DNA of 54,252 nucleotides, taken from Acidimicrobiaceae bacterium. GTDB taxonomy: Bacteria; Actinomycetota; Acidimicrobiia; Acidimicrobiales; Ilumatobacteraceae. The notes under the pieces are model-generated. The model was given only the letters and a program-made list of their open reading frames with translations. It did not search any database and was not told the DNA's origin. Below, piece after piece: positions 19,171 through 27,400 of the stretch. The number at the start of each line of letters is the position of its first letter. Positions within the stretch are counted from its first letter, which is position 1. The stretch is taken from positions 1-54,252 of the forward strand of contig NZZV01000129.1 in assembly GCA_002698945.1 (NCBI GenBank), read 5' to 3'. The translations under genes were made by a program, and so were the position numbers.

Positions 19171-19676
19171 TGCCACCGAAGCTCCGCGGCAAGTGGGCGC
19201 TCGGCATCCAACCCCGCCACTTCACCTGGATCCTGCAGGACAAGCTCGCGATCTGCGAGCGACCTGGCGGGTACGGCGAGAACCACCGTCGCGTCCGGCG
19301 CCAGGAGGAGATCATCTGGCTCCGTGAGAACGGGTTCAACTACGTGATCTCGATCATCCAGGCGTCGAGCAATCTGCACAACTACGAGGAACTGAACATG
19401 CCGTACCGGCATCGGCCGTTCCGCAACGACGAACGCGATGCGTGGCTCAAGGCGTTCTACACCGAACTCGACGACCTGCTCAAGAACGGCAACAAGGTCA
19501 TGGTGCACGGCGAGGAGTTGGGCGACCGGATCGTCGGCATCATGGGCGGCTACATCCGCTGGGCCGGCCTCATCGACGATCCCACCAAGGCGATCGAGAT
19601 GACCGAACGTCTCACCCACCGCAAGCTCGACCCCTGGGCCCGAGACGTCGTCAAAGACGCCGCCGACCTCCGCTGA
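19170..19676 (+). CDS. Dual-specificity-phosphatase-like protein with the catalytic cysteine replaced
   Basis: A 168-residue protein. The segment GFNYVISIIQ, then NLHNYEELNMPYRHRPF and KVMVHGEELGDRIVGIMGGYI follows the order of dual-specificity/tyrosine phosphatases, where the last region is normally VHCxxGxxRT. Here it is H-G-x5-R: Gly replaces the nucleophilic cysteine while the P-loop arginine is kept. If the match is right, the protein is a pseudophosphatase that binds rather than hydrolyses. No other domain is seen. A purine-rich GGGAGA at 19157-19162 serves as ribosome site for the ATG at 19170. Confidence 0.6.
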   Translation: MPPKLRGKWALGIQPRHFTWILQDKLAICERPGGYGENHRRVRRQEEIIWLRENGFNYVISIIQASSNLHNYEELNMPYRHRPFRNDERDAWLKAFYTELDDLLKNGNKVMVHGEELGDRIVGIMGGYIRWAGLIDDPTKAIEMTERLTHRKLDPWARDVVKDAADLR

Positions 19677-19690
19677 CCACCGCCCGCTCC

Positions 19691-19777
19691 GACACAGATG
19701 GTGTCGGATCCCTTCCGTGCCTCCATGTCCTGCCGCCTCCCGTCGTCGCACGGGAGGGATCCGACACCATCTGTGTC
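19691..19777. repeat. Inverted repeat IR1 (30-bp arms, one mismatch) in a convergent gap
   Basis: Left arm 19691-19720 (begins GACACAGATGGTGTCGGATC) pairs with right arm 19748-19777; the outer 23 bp are perfect, then one G/T-type mismatch and 6 more pairs. The spacer is 27 bases. On the minus strand the right arm starts at the stop codon (TGA) of the M23 peptidase gene, so the repeat could act as a bidirectional terminator, but its length and core GGTGTCGGATCCC relate it to the repeats at 46865, 48668 and 52270. Confidence 0.9.
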
Positions 19778-20357
19778 AGTAGAGGTTGCAGGTGGTGGGG
19801 ATGTCGAGGAGGGGGACGGGGTCGACCGGTTCGGGCGAGCCGTATCGTTGTTTCTCGCCCGGGCGCACCTCGAAGTGCAGGTGGTGGCCGCCGGGTGTCG
19901 CGTTGCCGGTGTCACCCACGTATCCGATGACCTGACCCTTGGTCACGAGACTGCCGACCTCGAGGCCGTCGGCGAAGCTCGCGAGGTGGTAGTAGCGGTA
20001 CTGGACCGGCCCACCGTCGACCGGGTCGTCCACCCACAGCCGCCAGCCCAGACCGGGTGCGCTGTCGAGGTCGGTGTGTTGGATCTCGAGCACCCCGTCG
20101 GCGACCGCGTACACCTCCTGGCCCTCCGTGGCGCCGATGTCGAGCCCCTGGTGACCTCCGGAGCCGCGGGCCTTGCTGTGGCCGCCGAAGTTGTCGAACA
20201 CCTCGCACATCGGCGACGGATCGATCGGGAACAACAGCCCCTCCCCCGTGGTGATCACGCGTTCGGCCGGCGAACCGACCTCGCCGGCGTCGGAGATCCC
20301 GCCCAGGGCCGCCGCAGAACCGAACGACGCCGTGACCAGGAAGGTGACGGCCGCCAC
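19776..20357 (-). CDS. Secreted M23-family metallopeptidase (LytM-like)
   Basis: About 193 residues from the GTG at 20357. A hydrophobic N-terminus (VTFLVTASFGSAAALGG) suggests secretion. The zinc site is visible: GHQGLDIGA (HxxxD) and GGHHLHFEV (HxH), plus the middle region VYAVADGVLEIQHT. Such peptidases cleave peptidoglycan cross-bridges or act as regulators. The start is uncertain: GTG 20357 leaves no basic n-region, whereas an ATG at 20435 would add RARQRRVR before the hydrophobic core but would overlap the divergent epimerase start (20404) by 32 bases. The stop codon overlaps the right arm of IR1. Confidence 0.85.
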   Translation of the reverse strand: MAAVTFLVTASFGSAAALGGISDAGEVGSPAERVITTGEGLLFPIDPSPMCEVFDNFGGHSKARGSGGHQGLDIGATEGQEVYAVADGVLEIQHTDLDSAPGLGWRLWVDDPVDGGPVQYRYYHLASFADGLEVGSLVTKGQVIGYVGDTGNATPGGHHLHFEVRPGEKQRYGSPEPVDPVPLLDIPTTCNLY

Positions 20358-20403
20358 ACCCGATCGGACGCGCCGCTGACGCGCCCGGATAGCTTGGTGC
20401 TCG

Positions 20404-21384
20404 ATGGCAGGCGTTCGGGTACTCGTGAGCGGCATGGGTGGAGAGCTCGGGTCTCGGGTCGCCAGTCTGCTCGAAGACGAACCGTGGGTGGGATCGCTCG
20501 AAGGCATCGACGTCGACCCACCCCGCCGTCGACTTCGCAGGGCGGTGTTCCATCGTATCGTGGCCGGCCAGCACGACCGCACCGTCGAGACGGTGACGGC
20601 GTTCAACCCGCACATCGTCGTCCACATCGCCGTGTGGGAGCCGAACGCTCGCGCGAACACACGCGTGGCCCGTGGGCTCACCGACGACGCCGCCACGTCG
20701 ATCCTCGGCGCCGCCGCCGAGTGCCGGGCGCTCGAGTCGATCGTCGTCCGCAGCGGCCTCGAGATCTACGGTCGGGCGCGCAACTCGCTCACCCGCCCGA
20801 CCGAGCGTGAACCTCGCGATCCGACCAGCGTCTACGGGCACATGGTCGACGACATCGAGCGCACCGCGCGTGCGATCGGCCGTCGCATCGGAGTCTCGGT
20901 CGGCACGCTGCGCCTCGCCACCGTGCTCGGCCCGCACGTGCCGAGCGCGCTCGGCAGGGTCCTGCGCATGCCGGCCGTCCCGTTCAGTGCGCTGGCCGAC
21001 CCGCCCTTCGCCGTGATCCACCAGCACGACGCCGCGGCGGCGTTCGTCCTGGCGGCCGAGGCCCGTCTCGACGAGCCGCTCAACATCGTCGCACCCGGCG
21101 CGATCACCACGTTCCAGGCGATCCGGCGCGGCGGACGGATACCCGTTCCCTTGATCGGCCCCGAGTGGCGAGTGGCACGGGCGCTCAACTACCTCGCGGG
21201 TGCGCCGATCCCCGATCACGTCCAGGAAATGTTCCATCGGGGTCGCCTGGCCGACGGCCAGCGCGCCCGAGAGGTGCTCGGATTCGCCCCGACGACCACG
21301 ACGAGCGACGTGATCGACCAGCTGTACGGCTGGCCGAGCGTCGTCCACACCCCGTCCGACGTCGCGTGGGAGACTGCGTCATGA
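20404..21384 (+). CDS. NAD-dependent epimerase/dehydratase-family protein
   Basis: A 326-residue extended SDR protein. The nucleotide-binding motif VRVLVSGMGGELGSRVA is at residues 4-20. SVYGHMVDDIER occupies the position of the catalytic YxxxK motif, but the lysine is replaced by Val (YGHMV), so activity as a standard epimerase is doubtful. TAGCTT (20390-20395) is 8 bases before the ATG. The stop overlaps the next gene (ATGA). In mycobacteria a galE2-like gene and a PlsC-like gene are likewise adjacent (Rv0501-Rv0502), from memory. Confidence 0.8.
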   Translation: MAGVRVLVSGMGGELGSRVASLLEDEPWVGSLEGIDVDPPRRRLRRAVFHRIVAGQHDRTVETVTAFNPHIVVHIAVWEPNARANTRVARGLTDDAATSILGAAAECRALESIVVRSGLEIYGRARNSLTRPTEREPRDPTSVYGHMVDDIERTARAIGRRIGVSVGTLRLATVLGPHVPSALGRVLRMPAVPFSALADPPFAVIHQHDAAAAFVLAAEARLDEPLNIVAPGAITTFQAIRRGGRIPVPLIGPEWRVARALNYLAGAPIPDHVQEMFHRGRLADGQRAREVLGFAPTTTTSDVIDQLYGWPSVVHTPSDVAWETAS

Positions 21385-22127
21385 GCCATCCGTCGCGCCA
21401 ACTGGCGGACGTCATCACCCTGCCCGCCCGCAGTCTCGGCGGGCACGCGGCCGGTGTCGCCGGGTCGGCGGCCGACCAGGTGCGGGTCTGGACCGCGAAC
21501 GATGTGGACGACTGGGGACGCGACAACGGGTTCGTCGACCGGGTGTGGGCGGCGAGCCGTCTGCGCTGGAACGTGTCGGTCGGCGGTGCTCAACACGTCC
21601 CGAAGCGCAAGGGAGCCCTCATCGTCGTCAACGCTCGACGATTCGCGCTGGCACCGGTGTTCGCGGCGCTGGCGATCGGCGGCGCGACCGGTCGTCCGGT
21701 CCGCTTCGTCGGTCGGCCCGACGTCGCGCCGGTCGGGCCGATGATGCAGCGGCTGGGCGGGCTGCTCCCCATCCCTCGCGAGGTCGAGCGCGCCCTGGCC
21801 GCCGACCAGTTGGTCGTGCTCGGCGCGGCGCCGCACATCACGAACCGGACGTCCGGCATCGTCGATCACCGGATCGTCGGCGCCGCCACGATCACCAAGG
21901 TGCCGGCGATCCCGGCGGCGACGGTCTCGGTGCCGCTCCGCCGATCGGCCCGGGTCGAGATCGGTGCGCCGATCCGGCTCGCTCGCAAGCGGCGCGGTCC
22001 GCTCGACGAACTCGAGACCGCCGACGCACTCCAGCACCACCTCGACGCCCTGCTCGACGAACTCGGTGGTGCGCTCACCGGCACCCCGCTCGACTGGCTC
22101 CCGTTCAACGGCATCGGAGGCGTCTGA
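21381..22127 (+). CDS. PlsC-like acyltransferase-fold protein lacking the HxxxxD motif
   Basis: A 248-residue protein. Order of segments matches lysophospholipid acyltransferases: GALIVVNARRFALAPVFAAL, then RPVRFVGRPDVAPVGPMMQR, LGGLLPIPREVERAL and KVPAIPAATVSVPLRRSARVEIGAPI. In the first, the catalytic NHxxxxD is replaced by NARRFALAP, with neither His nor Asp. It may be a non-catalytic homologue or a very divergent enzyme. The start ATG 21381 overlaps the epimerase stop; the stop TGA overlaps the ATG of the next gene (TGATG), so all four genes of this set are coupled. Confidence 0.7.
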   Translation: MSHPSRQLADVITLPARSLGGHAAGVAGSAADQVRVWTANDVDDWGRDNGFVDRVWAASRLRWNVSVGGAQHVPKRKGALIVVNARRFALAPVFAALAIGGATGRPVRFVGRPDVAPVGPMMQRLGGLLPIPREVERALAADQLVVLGAAPHITNRTSGIVDHRIVGAATITKVPAIPAATVSVPLRRSARVEIGAPIRLARKRRGPLDELETADALQHHLDALLDELGGALTGTPLDWLPFNGIGGV

Positions 22128-23020
22128 TGCCCTACGTCCGCTCGTCCGACGGCACCCGCCTGCACTACCGGGAATCGGGGCGGCGCAGCGGCCCGCCGGT
22201 GTTGATGATCCAGGGACTCGGTGCCGACAAGCACCTGTGGGACCTGCAGCGGCTGGCACTCGCCCCCAGCTACCACACGATCGCCCTCGACAACCGCGGC
22301 GCCGGCCGCAGCGACAAGCCGTACGGGCCGTACTCGCTCGAGCAGATGGCCGACGACGCGATCGCCGTGCTCGATGCCGTCGGCGTCGAGCAGGCGCACG
22401 TGATCGGCGCGTCGATGGGCGGCGTGATCACCCAGATCATCGGGATCCGCAACCCCGACCGGGTGCGGTCACTGACGCTCGCCTGCACTGCCTGCCAGCA
22501 CCACCCGTGGCGGCGTGAGCTCCTGGCCGAATGGGCCGAGATCGCCCAGACCCGCGGCATGGGTGCGATGACGGCGGAGGCGGCGCGCTGGGTCATCGGA
22601 CCGCGCTCGTTCCGGCGGCTCACTCCCGCGGTCGGTTGGATGGGTCCGCTCGCACTCGCCCGACCGCCACACGCCTTCGCCAGCCAGGTCGCCGGCATCT
22701 TGTCGATCGACGACCAGCTCCACGATCTGCTCCCCACCATCACGGCTCCCACGCTCGTCATCGTCGGCAACCAGGACATCCTCACGCCGCGAGGTGATTC
22801 CGAGCAACTGGCCGACCTGATCCCGACCGCCGAACTGGTCGTCGTCAGTGGGGCCGCGCACGGCTTCATGATCGAGCACGCCACCACGTTCAACCGGGTG
22901 ATGCTCGACTTCTTCAAGCGGGCCGAGCGGGCGTTCTCGGGCGACGTCGACGGTGTGGACGATGTCGATCGTGTCGCCGACGTGGTGACGATCGCCGATC
23001 GCACCCGCACCGCCGGCTGA
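22127..23020 (+). CDS. Alpha/beta-hydrolase
   Basis: A 297-residue hydrolase. Motifs: VLMIQGLGADKHLWDLQ (oxyanion), VIGASMGGVITQIIG (nucleophile GASMG), ALDNRGAGRSDKPYGPYS, VGNQDILTPRG (acid) and SGAAHGFMIEH (His). It resembles the 3-oxoadipate enol-lactonase/esterase set of small serine hydrolases; the substrate cannot be told. A C-terminal tail after FFKRAERAF is acidic (DVDGVDDVDRV). It is overlapped by its neighbours on both sides (TGATG). Confidence 0.87.
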   Translation: MPYVRSSDGTRLHYRESGRRSGPPVLMIQGLGADKHLWDLQRLALAPSYHTIALDNRGAGRSDKPYGPYSLEQMADDAIAVLDAVGVEQAHVIGASMGGVITQIIGIRNPDRVRSLTLACTACQHHPWRRELLAEWAEIAQTRGMGAMTAEAARWVIGPRSFRRLTPAVGWMGPLALARPPHAFASQVAGILSIDDQLHDLLPTITAPTLVIVGNQDILTPRGDSEQLADLIPTAELVVVSGAAHGFMIEHATTFNRVMLDFFKRAERAFSGDVDGVDDVDRVADVVTIADRTRTAG

Positions 23021-23967
23021 TGCGGGTCGCCGTCGTCGGTGCCGGTCTCGCCGGGCTGACCGCTGCCAGCCGACTCGACCCCGACCACGAGGTCGTCGTG
23101 CTCGAACGCAACGAGTCGGTCGGGGGCCGACTCGGTACGACGCGGATCGGCGACGCGACGTTCGACGCCGGTGCCCAGTTCTTCACCGTGCGCAACGACG
23201 CACTGCGCGAGCAGACGCAGGACTGGCTCGACCGAGGAATCGCCTTCGAATGGTGCCGCGGGTTCGGCGACGCCGACGGCTATCCGCGCTACGCCGGCAC
23301 CGACGGCATGTCGACCCTGGCCACCGACCTCGCCGCCGACCTCGACGTGCGGACCGACAGCATGGTGTTCACCCTCGATCGGCTCGAGGAAGGGTGGACG
23401 GTGGTCCTCGACGATGCGTCGCGGATCGATGTCGACGCGCTCGTCCTGACGTCTCCGGTCGCCCAGTCCTGGGCGCTGTTGGCACAGAGCGACGTCGCGC
23501 TTCCCGACGACCTCGCCCGTCGTGAGTACCACCGCATCATCGCCGGGCTCGTGACCCTCGACCGCCCGAGCCATGTCCCCGACCCGGGTGGCGTCCAGCT
23601 CGACCCGGCGCACCCGACGGCACCCCTCGGTTTCGTGGCCGACAACCATCGCAAGGGCATCAGCACGGTCCCGGCGGTGACGCTGCACGCCACCTGGGCC
23701 TGGAGCACCGAGCACTGGGATCTCCCCGACGACGAGATCGCCGAACGGCTGCTCGACGCCGCCTCGGACTGGAGCGATCCGGCGGCCGTCGTCGACACGA
23801 CGATCCGACGCTGGCGCTTCGCAGCACCGAGCGATCCGTGGCCCGACGCCTGCTGGGTCGACGACGAACATCGCCTGGTACTCGCCGGCGACCTCTTCGC
23901 CGGTCCCAAGGTCGAAGGCGCCTTCGACTCCGGCATCGCCGCCGCCCACGCCGTCCGTTCCCTCTGA
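23020..23967 (+). CDS. FAD-dependent amine-oxidase/renalase-like oxidoreductase
   Basis: A 315-residue flavoprotein. The dinucleotide-binding motif VAVVGAGLAGLTAASRL is at residues 3-19, followed by VVVLERNESVGGRLGTTR and FDAGAQFFTVRN, the pattern of renalase-like proteins. A C-terminal LAGDLFAGPKVEGAFDSGIAAAHAV completes the FAD site. The substrate is unknown. It is the last gene of the epimerase-initiated operon (TGATG overlap with the hydrolase). A pair of hairpins follows from 24021. Confidence 0.85.
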   Translation: MRVAVVGAGLAGLTAASRLDPDHEVVVLERNESVGGRLGTTRIGDATFDAGAQFFTVRNDALREQTQDWLDRGIAFEWCRGFGDADGYPRYAGTDGMSTLATDLAADLDVRTDSMVFTLDRLEEGWTVVLDDASRIDVDALVLTSPVAQSWALLAQSDVALPDDLARREYHRIIAGLVTLDRPSHVPDPGGVQLDPAHPTAPLGFVADNHRKGISTVPAVTLHATWAWSTEHWDLPDDEIAERLLDAASDWSDPAAVVDTTIRRWRFAAPSDPWPDACWVDDEHRLVLAGDLFAGPKVEGAFDSGIAAAHAVRSL

Positions 23968-24020
23968 CGCTGCCCACCCACCAGCCCACGTCTCTCCCGA
24001 CTCGACGAACCCCGGCCCAC

Positions 24021-24127
24021 GCTGTGGAAGCGATCATGCCGGAGGACGTCCTCGGCGCTTCCACACAGCGTCGCTCCGAACTCTGTGGAAGCGAACAAGC
24101 CGGAGACGTCGTCGGCGCTTCCACAGA
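24021..24127. repeat. Two tandem hairpin units (IR2) in a convergent gap
   Basis: Unit A (24021-24069) and unit B (24082-24127) are near-identical 46-49-base sequences with ends CTGTGGAAGCG and CGCTTCCACA. Unit B has a perfect 12-bp outer stem TCTGTGGAAGCG / CGCTTCCACAGA and a short inner GCCG/CGGC stem; unit A has a two-base insertion in one arm. They lie between the convergent FAD oxidoreductase (ends 23967) and the next minus-strand gene (ends 24179). A bidirectional transcription end is plausible; no coding role is seen. Confidence 0.85.
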
Positions 24128-24178
24128 ATTCGAAGGACCCGGACGGGCGGCGGCTCAGCCGCGGCCAGCGCCGCCGGA

Positions 24179-24928
24179 TCAGGGGGACGTGCGCGTGTCG
24201 GCTGGAGCGCCGTCGGACGGGTCGCCTCCGGAGACCGGTGTGCTCTCCGGCCCCGTGTCCGGCACCGTGTCCGGCACGGCGTCCGGCGTCGTGTTCGGTG
24301 GGGGTGCGTAGGCGACCCGTTCACCACAGACGACCGCCTCGAGGCGACGGGTCGTCACCGAGTAGATGCTCGTGAAGTCGTCGCCCAGCACCTCCCGGAA
24401 CTCACGGTACGAGTCGAACTCGACCTCGTCGCCCTCGGCGTCGCGACACCGTCGATCGAGCACCGGCGCGTACGGCAGCTGCCACCCGTTCACGAGGTGC
24501 GCCCGACCGTCCTCCAGCACGTCGATCGCCGGGAACTCGACGGTGTCACCGGAACCCATCGGGACGAGGGCGAACCACACCACCGCCTCGCCGAGCAGAT
24601 CGGCGACGACGGCACAGCGCCCGAGTTCGCCGAGGTCGGGGCACAGGTTCTCGCCCGGTGTCCCGGCCACGATGCGCAACGATCGGCTCCCGTCGATGAT
24701 CAACTCGGTGTCGCTCGCAGCGACACCGTCGTCGATGCGGAAGTCGGCATTGCGCGACGAGAACACCCGGTCGACGAAGTCGATCCGGTGTGGTTCGGGT
24801 GCACCCGCGGCGGGGTCGTCGCCGCCCTCGATCACCTCACGGGCGGCGAAGATCGTCGTGAGGAGGAAGAACAGCCCCACGACGGCACCGACGGCCATGA
24901 AGAATCGGATGCTGAAGATCTGTCGCAT
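24179..24928 (-). CDS. Membrane-anchored extracellular protein, unknown
   Basis: A 249-residue protein. A single N-terminal membrane helix (FFMAVGAVVGLFFLLTTIFA, about residues 9-28) anchors an exported domain. Six cysteines or so in this domain are spaced through residues 95-200 (NLCPDLGELGRCAVV, DRRCRDAEG, VVCGERV), which suggests disulfides. The C-terminus is Pro/Asp/Thr-rich with VPDTVPDTGPES repeats. No family is recognised. TAACGT (24938-24943, complement) lies 9 bases before the ATG. Confidence 0.7.
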   Translation of the reverse strand: MRQIFSIRFFMAVGAVVGLFFLLTTIFAAREVIEGGDDPAAGAPEPHRIDFVDRVFSSRNADFRIDDGVAASDTELIIDGSRSLRIVAGTPGENLCPDLGELGRCAVVADLLGEAVVWFALVPMGSGDTVEFPAIDVLEDGRAHLVNGWQLPYAPVLDRRCRDAEGDEVEFDSYREFREVLGDDFTSIYSVTTRRLEAVVCGERVAYAPPPNTTPDAVPDTVPDTGPESTPVSGGDPSDGAPADTRTSP

Positions 24929-24978
24929 CTGGATGCGACGTTAGCCAGGTCGGGCCGACCCGACACGGCGCCGCGGGG

Positions 24979-26328
24979 TCAGTGATCCGACGCCGCCACC
25001 GATGCCGCGGCCGCCCGGTGGGCACGCTCACCGATCTCGTCGAGCACGGCGTCGTCGTGGGCCATCCCGACGAAGATCGCTTCGTAGGCACCGGGCGCCA
25101 TGGCCACACCCTCGTCGAGCATCGCGTGGAAGAACCGACCGTACGCCGCTTCGTCGGTGCGCTTCGCCGACGCGAAGTCGGTCGGTGTGTCGACCTCACC
25201 GCACACCATGCCGACCAGGGTGCCGACCACCGGGAACTGTGCCGCGAACCCGGCGGCAGCACACGCATCACCGAGCACCGTCGCCAGACGCGCCGCCCGC
25301 CGGCGCAGCTCGTCGTAGGTAGCATCGTCCAACAGATCGAGCGCCGCCAGACCGGCGGCGGTGGCGAGCGGATTCCCCGACAGCGTTCCGGCGTGGAATA
25401 CCGGCCCGAGCGGTGACAGCGTCTCCATGAGGTCGCGGCGGCCACCGACCGCACCGACGGGCAGGCCGCCGCCGATCACCTTGCCGAACGTGGTGAGATC
25501 GGGGGTGACCCCGTAAGCACCCTGCGCACCGTCGCTGCCGAGCCGGAACCCGGTGATGACCTCGTCGAACACGAGCACCGCGCCGACGCGGTCGCACTCG
25601 GCGCGGAGACCGGTGAGGAACGCCGGATCCGGGGCGACGACGCCCATGTTGGCGGCGACCGGCTCGACGATCACGCAGGCGACGGAGTCGTCGAGCGTCG
25701 GCACCTGGTTGTAGGGCACCACCATCGTTTCGGCGACGGCGCCGTCGGGGACGCCGGCCGTGCCGGGCAACCCGAGGGTCGCGACCCCGCTGCCGCCGGC
25801 GGCGAGGAGGGCGTCGGTCGCACCGTGGAAGTTGCCGTGGAAGATGACGACCCGGTCACGACCGGTGGCACCGCGCGCCAGACGCACCGCTGTGCTCGTG
25901 GCCTCGGTGCCGGAGTTCATGAACCGGACCTGTTCGCATGACGGCACCCGCACCGAAATCGCCTCGGCCAGCTTCATCTCGCGCGGGGTCGGAGCACCGT
26001 ACGACGTGCCGTCGGCGACGGCCGCGGTCACCGCCGCCGTGATCGCCGGATGTGCGTGCCCGAGGATGACGGCGCCGTAGCTCTGCACGAGGTCGATGTA
26101 CTCGGTGCCCTCCACGTCGTAGACGTGGGCGCCGTCCGCGCGGGCGACGATGTAGGGCCGCCCCCCGACCGACTTGAAGGCCCGGATCGACGAGTTCACC
26201 CCGCCGGGGATCACGGCGGTCGACCTCGCGAAGAACTCGTCGTTCGACCGGAGCCCGGCCCCGGTACACACGGTCGGGACGCACCCGGCGGCCTCGCAGG
26301 CGCCCGGCACACAGACGTCGATCGTCAT
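24979..26328 (-). CDS. hemL: Glutamate-1-semialdehyde 2,1-aminomutase with a cysteine-rich N-terminal extension
   Basis: A 449-residue PLP enzyme making 5-aminolevulinate in the C5 haem pathway. The PLP lysine motif TTFGKVIGGGLPVGAVGG and the N-terminal IPGGVNSSIRAFKSVGG are diagnostic. The usual enzyme begins near residue 28 here; the extension MTIDVCVPGACEAAGCVPTV carries cysteines at residues 6, 11, 16 and 21, exactly five apart. The ATG at 26328 is well supported: AAAGGA lies 7-8 bases upstream and the codon overlaps the hemB stop (ATGA). hemA, the partner step, is also in the window. Confidence 0.92.
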   Translation of the reverse strand: MTIDVCVPGACEAAGCVPTVCTGAGLRSNDEFFARSTAVIPGGVNSSIRAFKSVGGRPYIVARADGAHVYDVEGTEYIDLVQSYGAVILGHAHPAITAAVTAAVADGTSYGAPTPREMKLAEAISVRVPSCEQVRFMNSGTEATSTAVRLARGATGRDRVVIFHGNFHGATDALLAAGGSGVATLGLPGTAGVPDGAVAETMVVPYNQVPTLDDSVACVIVEPVAANMGVVAPDPAFLTGLRAECDRVGAVLVFDEVITGFRLGSDGAQGAYGVTPDLTTFGKVIGGGLPVGAVGGRRDLMETLSPLGPVFHAGTLSGNPLATAAGLAALDLLDDATYDELRRRAARLATVLGDACAAAGFAAQFPVVGTLVGMVCGEVDTPTDFASAKRTDEAAYGRFFHAMLDEGVAMAPGAYEAIFVGMAHDDAVLDEIGERAHRAAAASVAASDH

Positions 26329-27353
26329 GTCGTGTCCTTTCCGGCGGCACGCTCGGCGAACCACCCGGCGAAGTAGGTGAGGATCAGATCGGCGCCGGCA
26401 CGCTTGATCGCCGTCAGGTGCTCGGTCGCGACCGCGTCGTGGTCGATCCAACCGTTGGCCGACGCGGCCTTGATCATCGAGTACTCGCCGCTGACGTGAT
26501 ACGCGGCGAGCGGGACGTCGACGTGGCGACGGACCTCGTGGATGATGTCGAGATACGCCAGCGCCGGCTTGACCATGACCATGTCGGCGCCCTGCTCGAG
26601 GTCGGCGCGCACCTCCACGAGCGCCTCGCGGGCGTTGCGGGGATCTTGCTGGTAGCCCTTGCGATCGCCGCCGCCGACGATCTCGACGTCGACGGCATCG
26701 CGGAACGGGCCGTACAGGCCGCTCGCGTACTTGGCGGCGTACGCCAAGATCGGGATGGCCGCGTGACCGTGCTCATCGAGCGCTCGACGGATCGCACCCA
26801 CCTGACCGTCCATCATCCCGCTCGGAGCCACGACGTGCGCACCGGCGTCGGCCTGCGCGACGGCCGCCTTGGCATACACCTCGATCGTGGCGTCGTTGTC
26901 GACGTACGCACCAGAGCGTCCGTCGTCGCGCACGATCCCGCAATGGCCGTGATCGGTGTACTCGTCGACGCACAGATCGGCCATCAGCACGACGTCGTCG
27001 CCCAGATCGGCACGCAGCTGTCGGAGTGCGACCTGCACGATGCCGTCGGGGTCGAACGCGCCCGAGCCCACGGCATCCTTCGTCGTCGGGACACCGAACA
27101 GCATGATCGCCTTCACGCCGAGATCGGCCAGCCCGGCCACCCGTCGCCGGAGACTGTCGACCGTGTCCTGGTACACGCCGGGCAGCGACTCGATCTCGAT
27201 CGGCGCGTCGATCGACTCCCGCACGAACAGCGGCGCGATCAGGTCGGCCGTGTCGACGCGGGTCTCGGCGACGAGGTCGCGCATCGCGGCCGTCGTGCGC
27301 AGCCGACGGGGACGGTGGGCCGGATAGCCGGCGGTGGCTGCGTCGACGGGCAT
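26325..27353 (-). CDS. hemB: Delta-aminolevulinic acid dehydratase (porphobilinogen synthase)
   Basis: A 342-residue enzyme condensing two aminolevulinates to porphobilinogen. Active-site lysines lie in ILAYAAKYASGLYGPF and MVKPALAYLDII. The metal region reads DLCVDEYTDHGHCG: it has Cys, Asp and Cys where zinc enzymes have three cysteines, a mixed site that I recall from other actinobacteria. The ATG at 27353 is chosen over the track start because a TAACCT -10 box (27361-27366, complement) precedes it by 7 bases. It is followed by hemL with a 4-base overlap. Confidence 0.93.
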   Translation of the reverse strand: MPVDAATAGYPAHRPRRLRTTAAMRDLVAETRVDTADLIAPLFVRESIDAPIEIESLPGVYQDTVDSLRRRVAGLADLGVKAIMLFGVPTTKDAVGSGAFDPDGIVQVALRQLRADLGDDVVLMADLCVDEYTDHGHCGIVRDDGRSGAYVDNDATIEVYAKAAVAQADAGAHVVAPSGMMDGQVGAIRRALDEHGHAAIPILAYAAKYASGLYGPFRDAVDVEIVGGGDRKGYQQDPRNAREALVEVRADLEQGADMVMVKPALAYLDIIHEVRRHVDVPLAAYHVSGEYSMIKAASANGWIDHDAVATEHLTAIKRAGADLILTYFAGWFAERAAGKDTT

Positions 27354-27400
27354 GCCCCGCAGGTTACGCGGAGGTCGATGAACGCACACAGCCCCGCACC

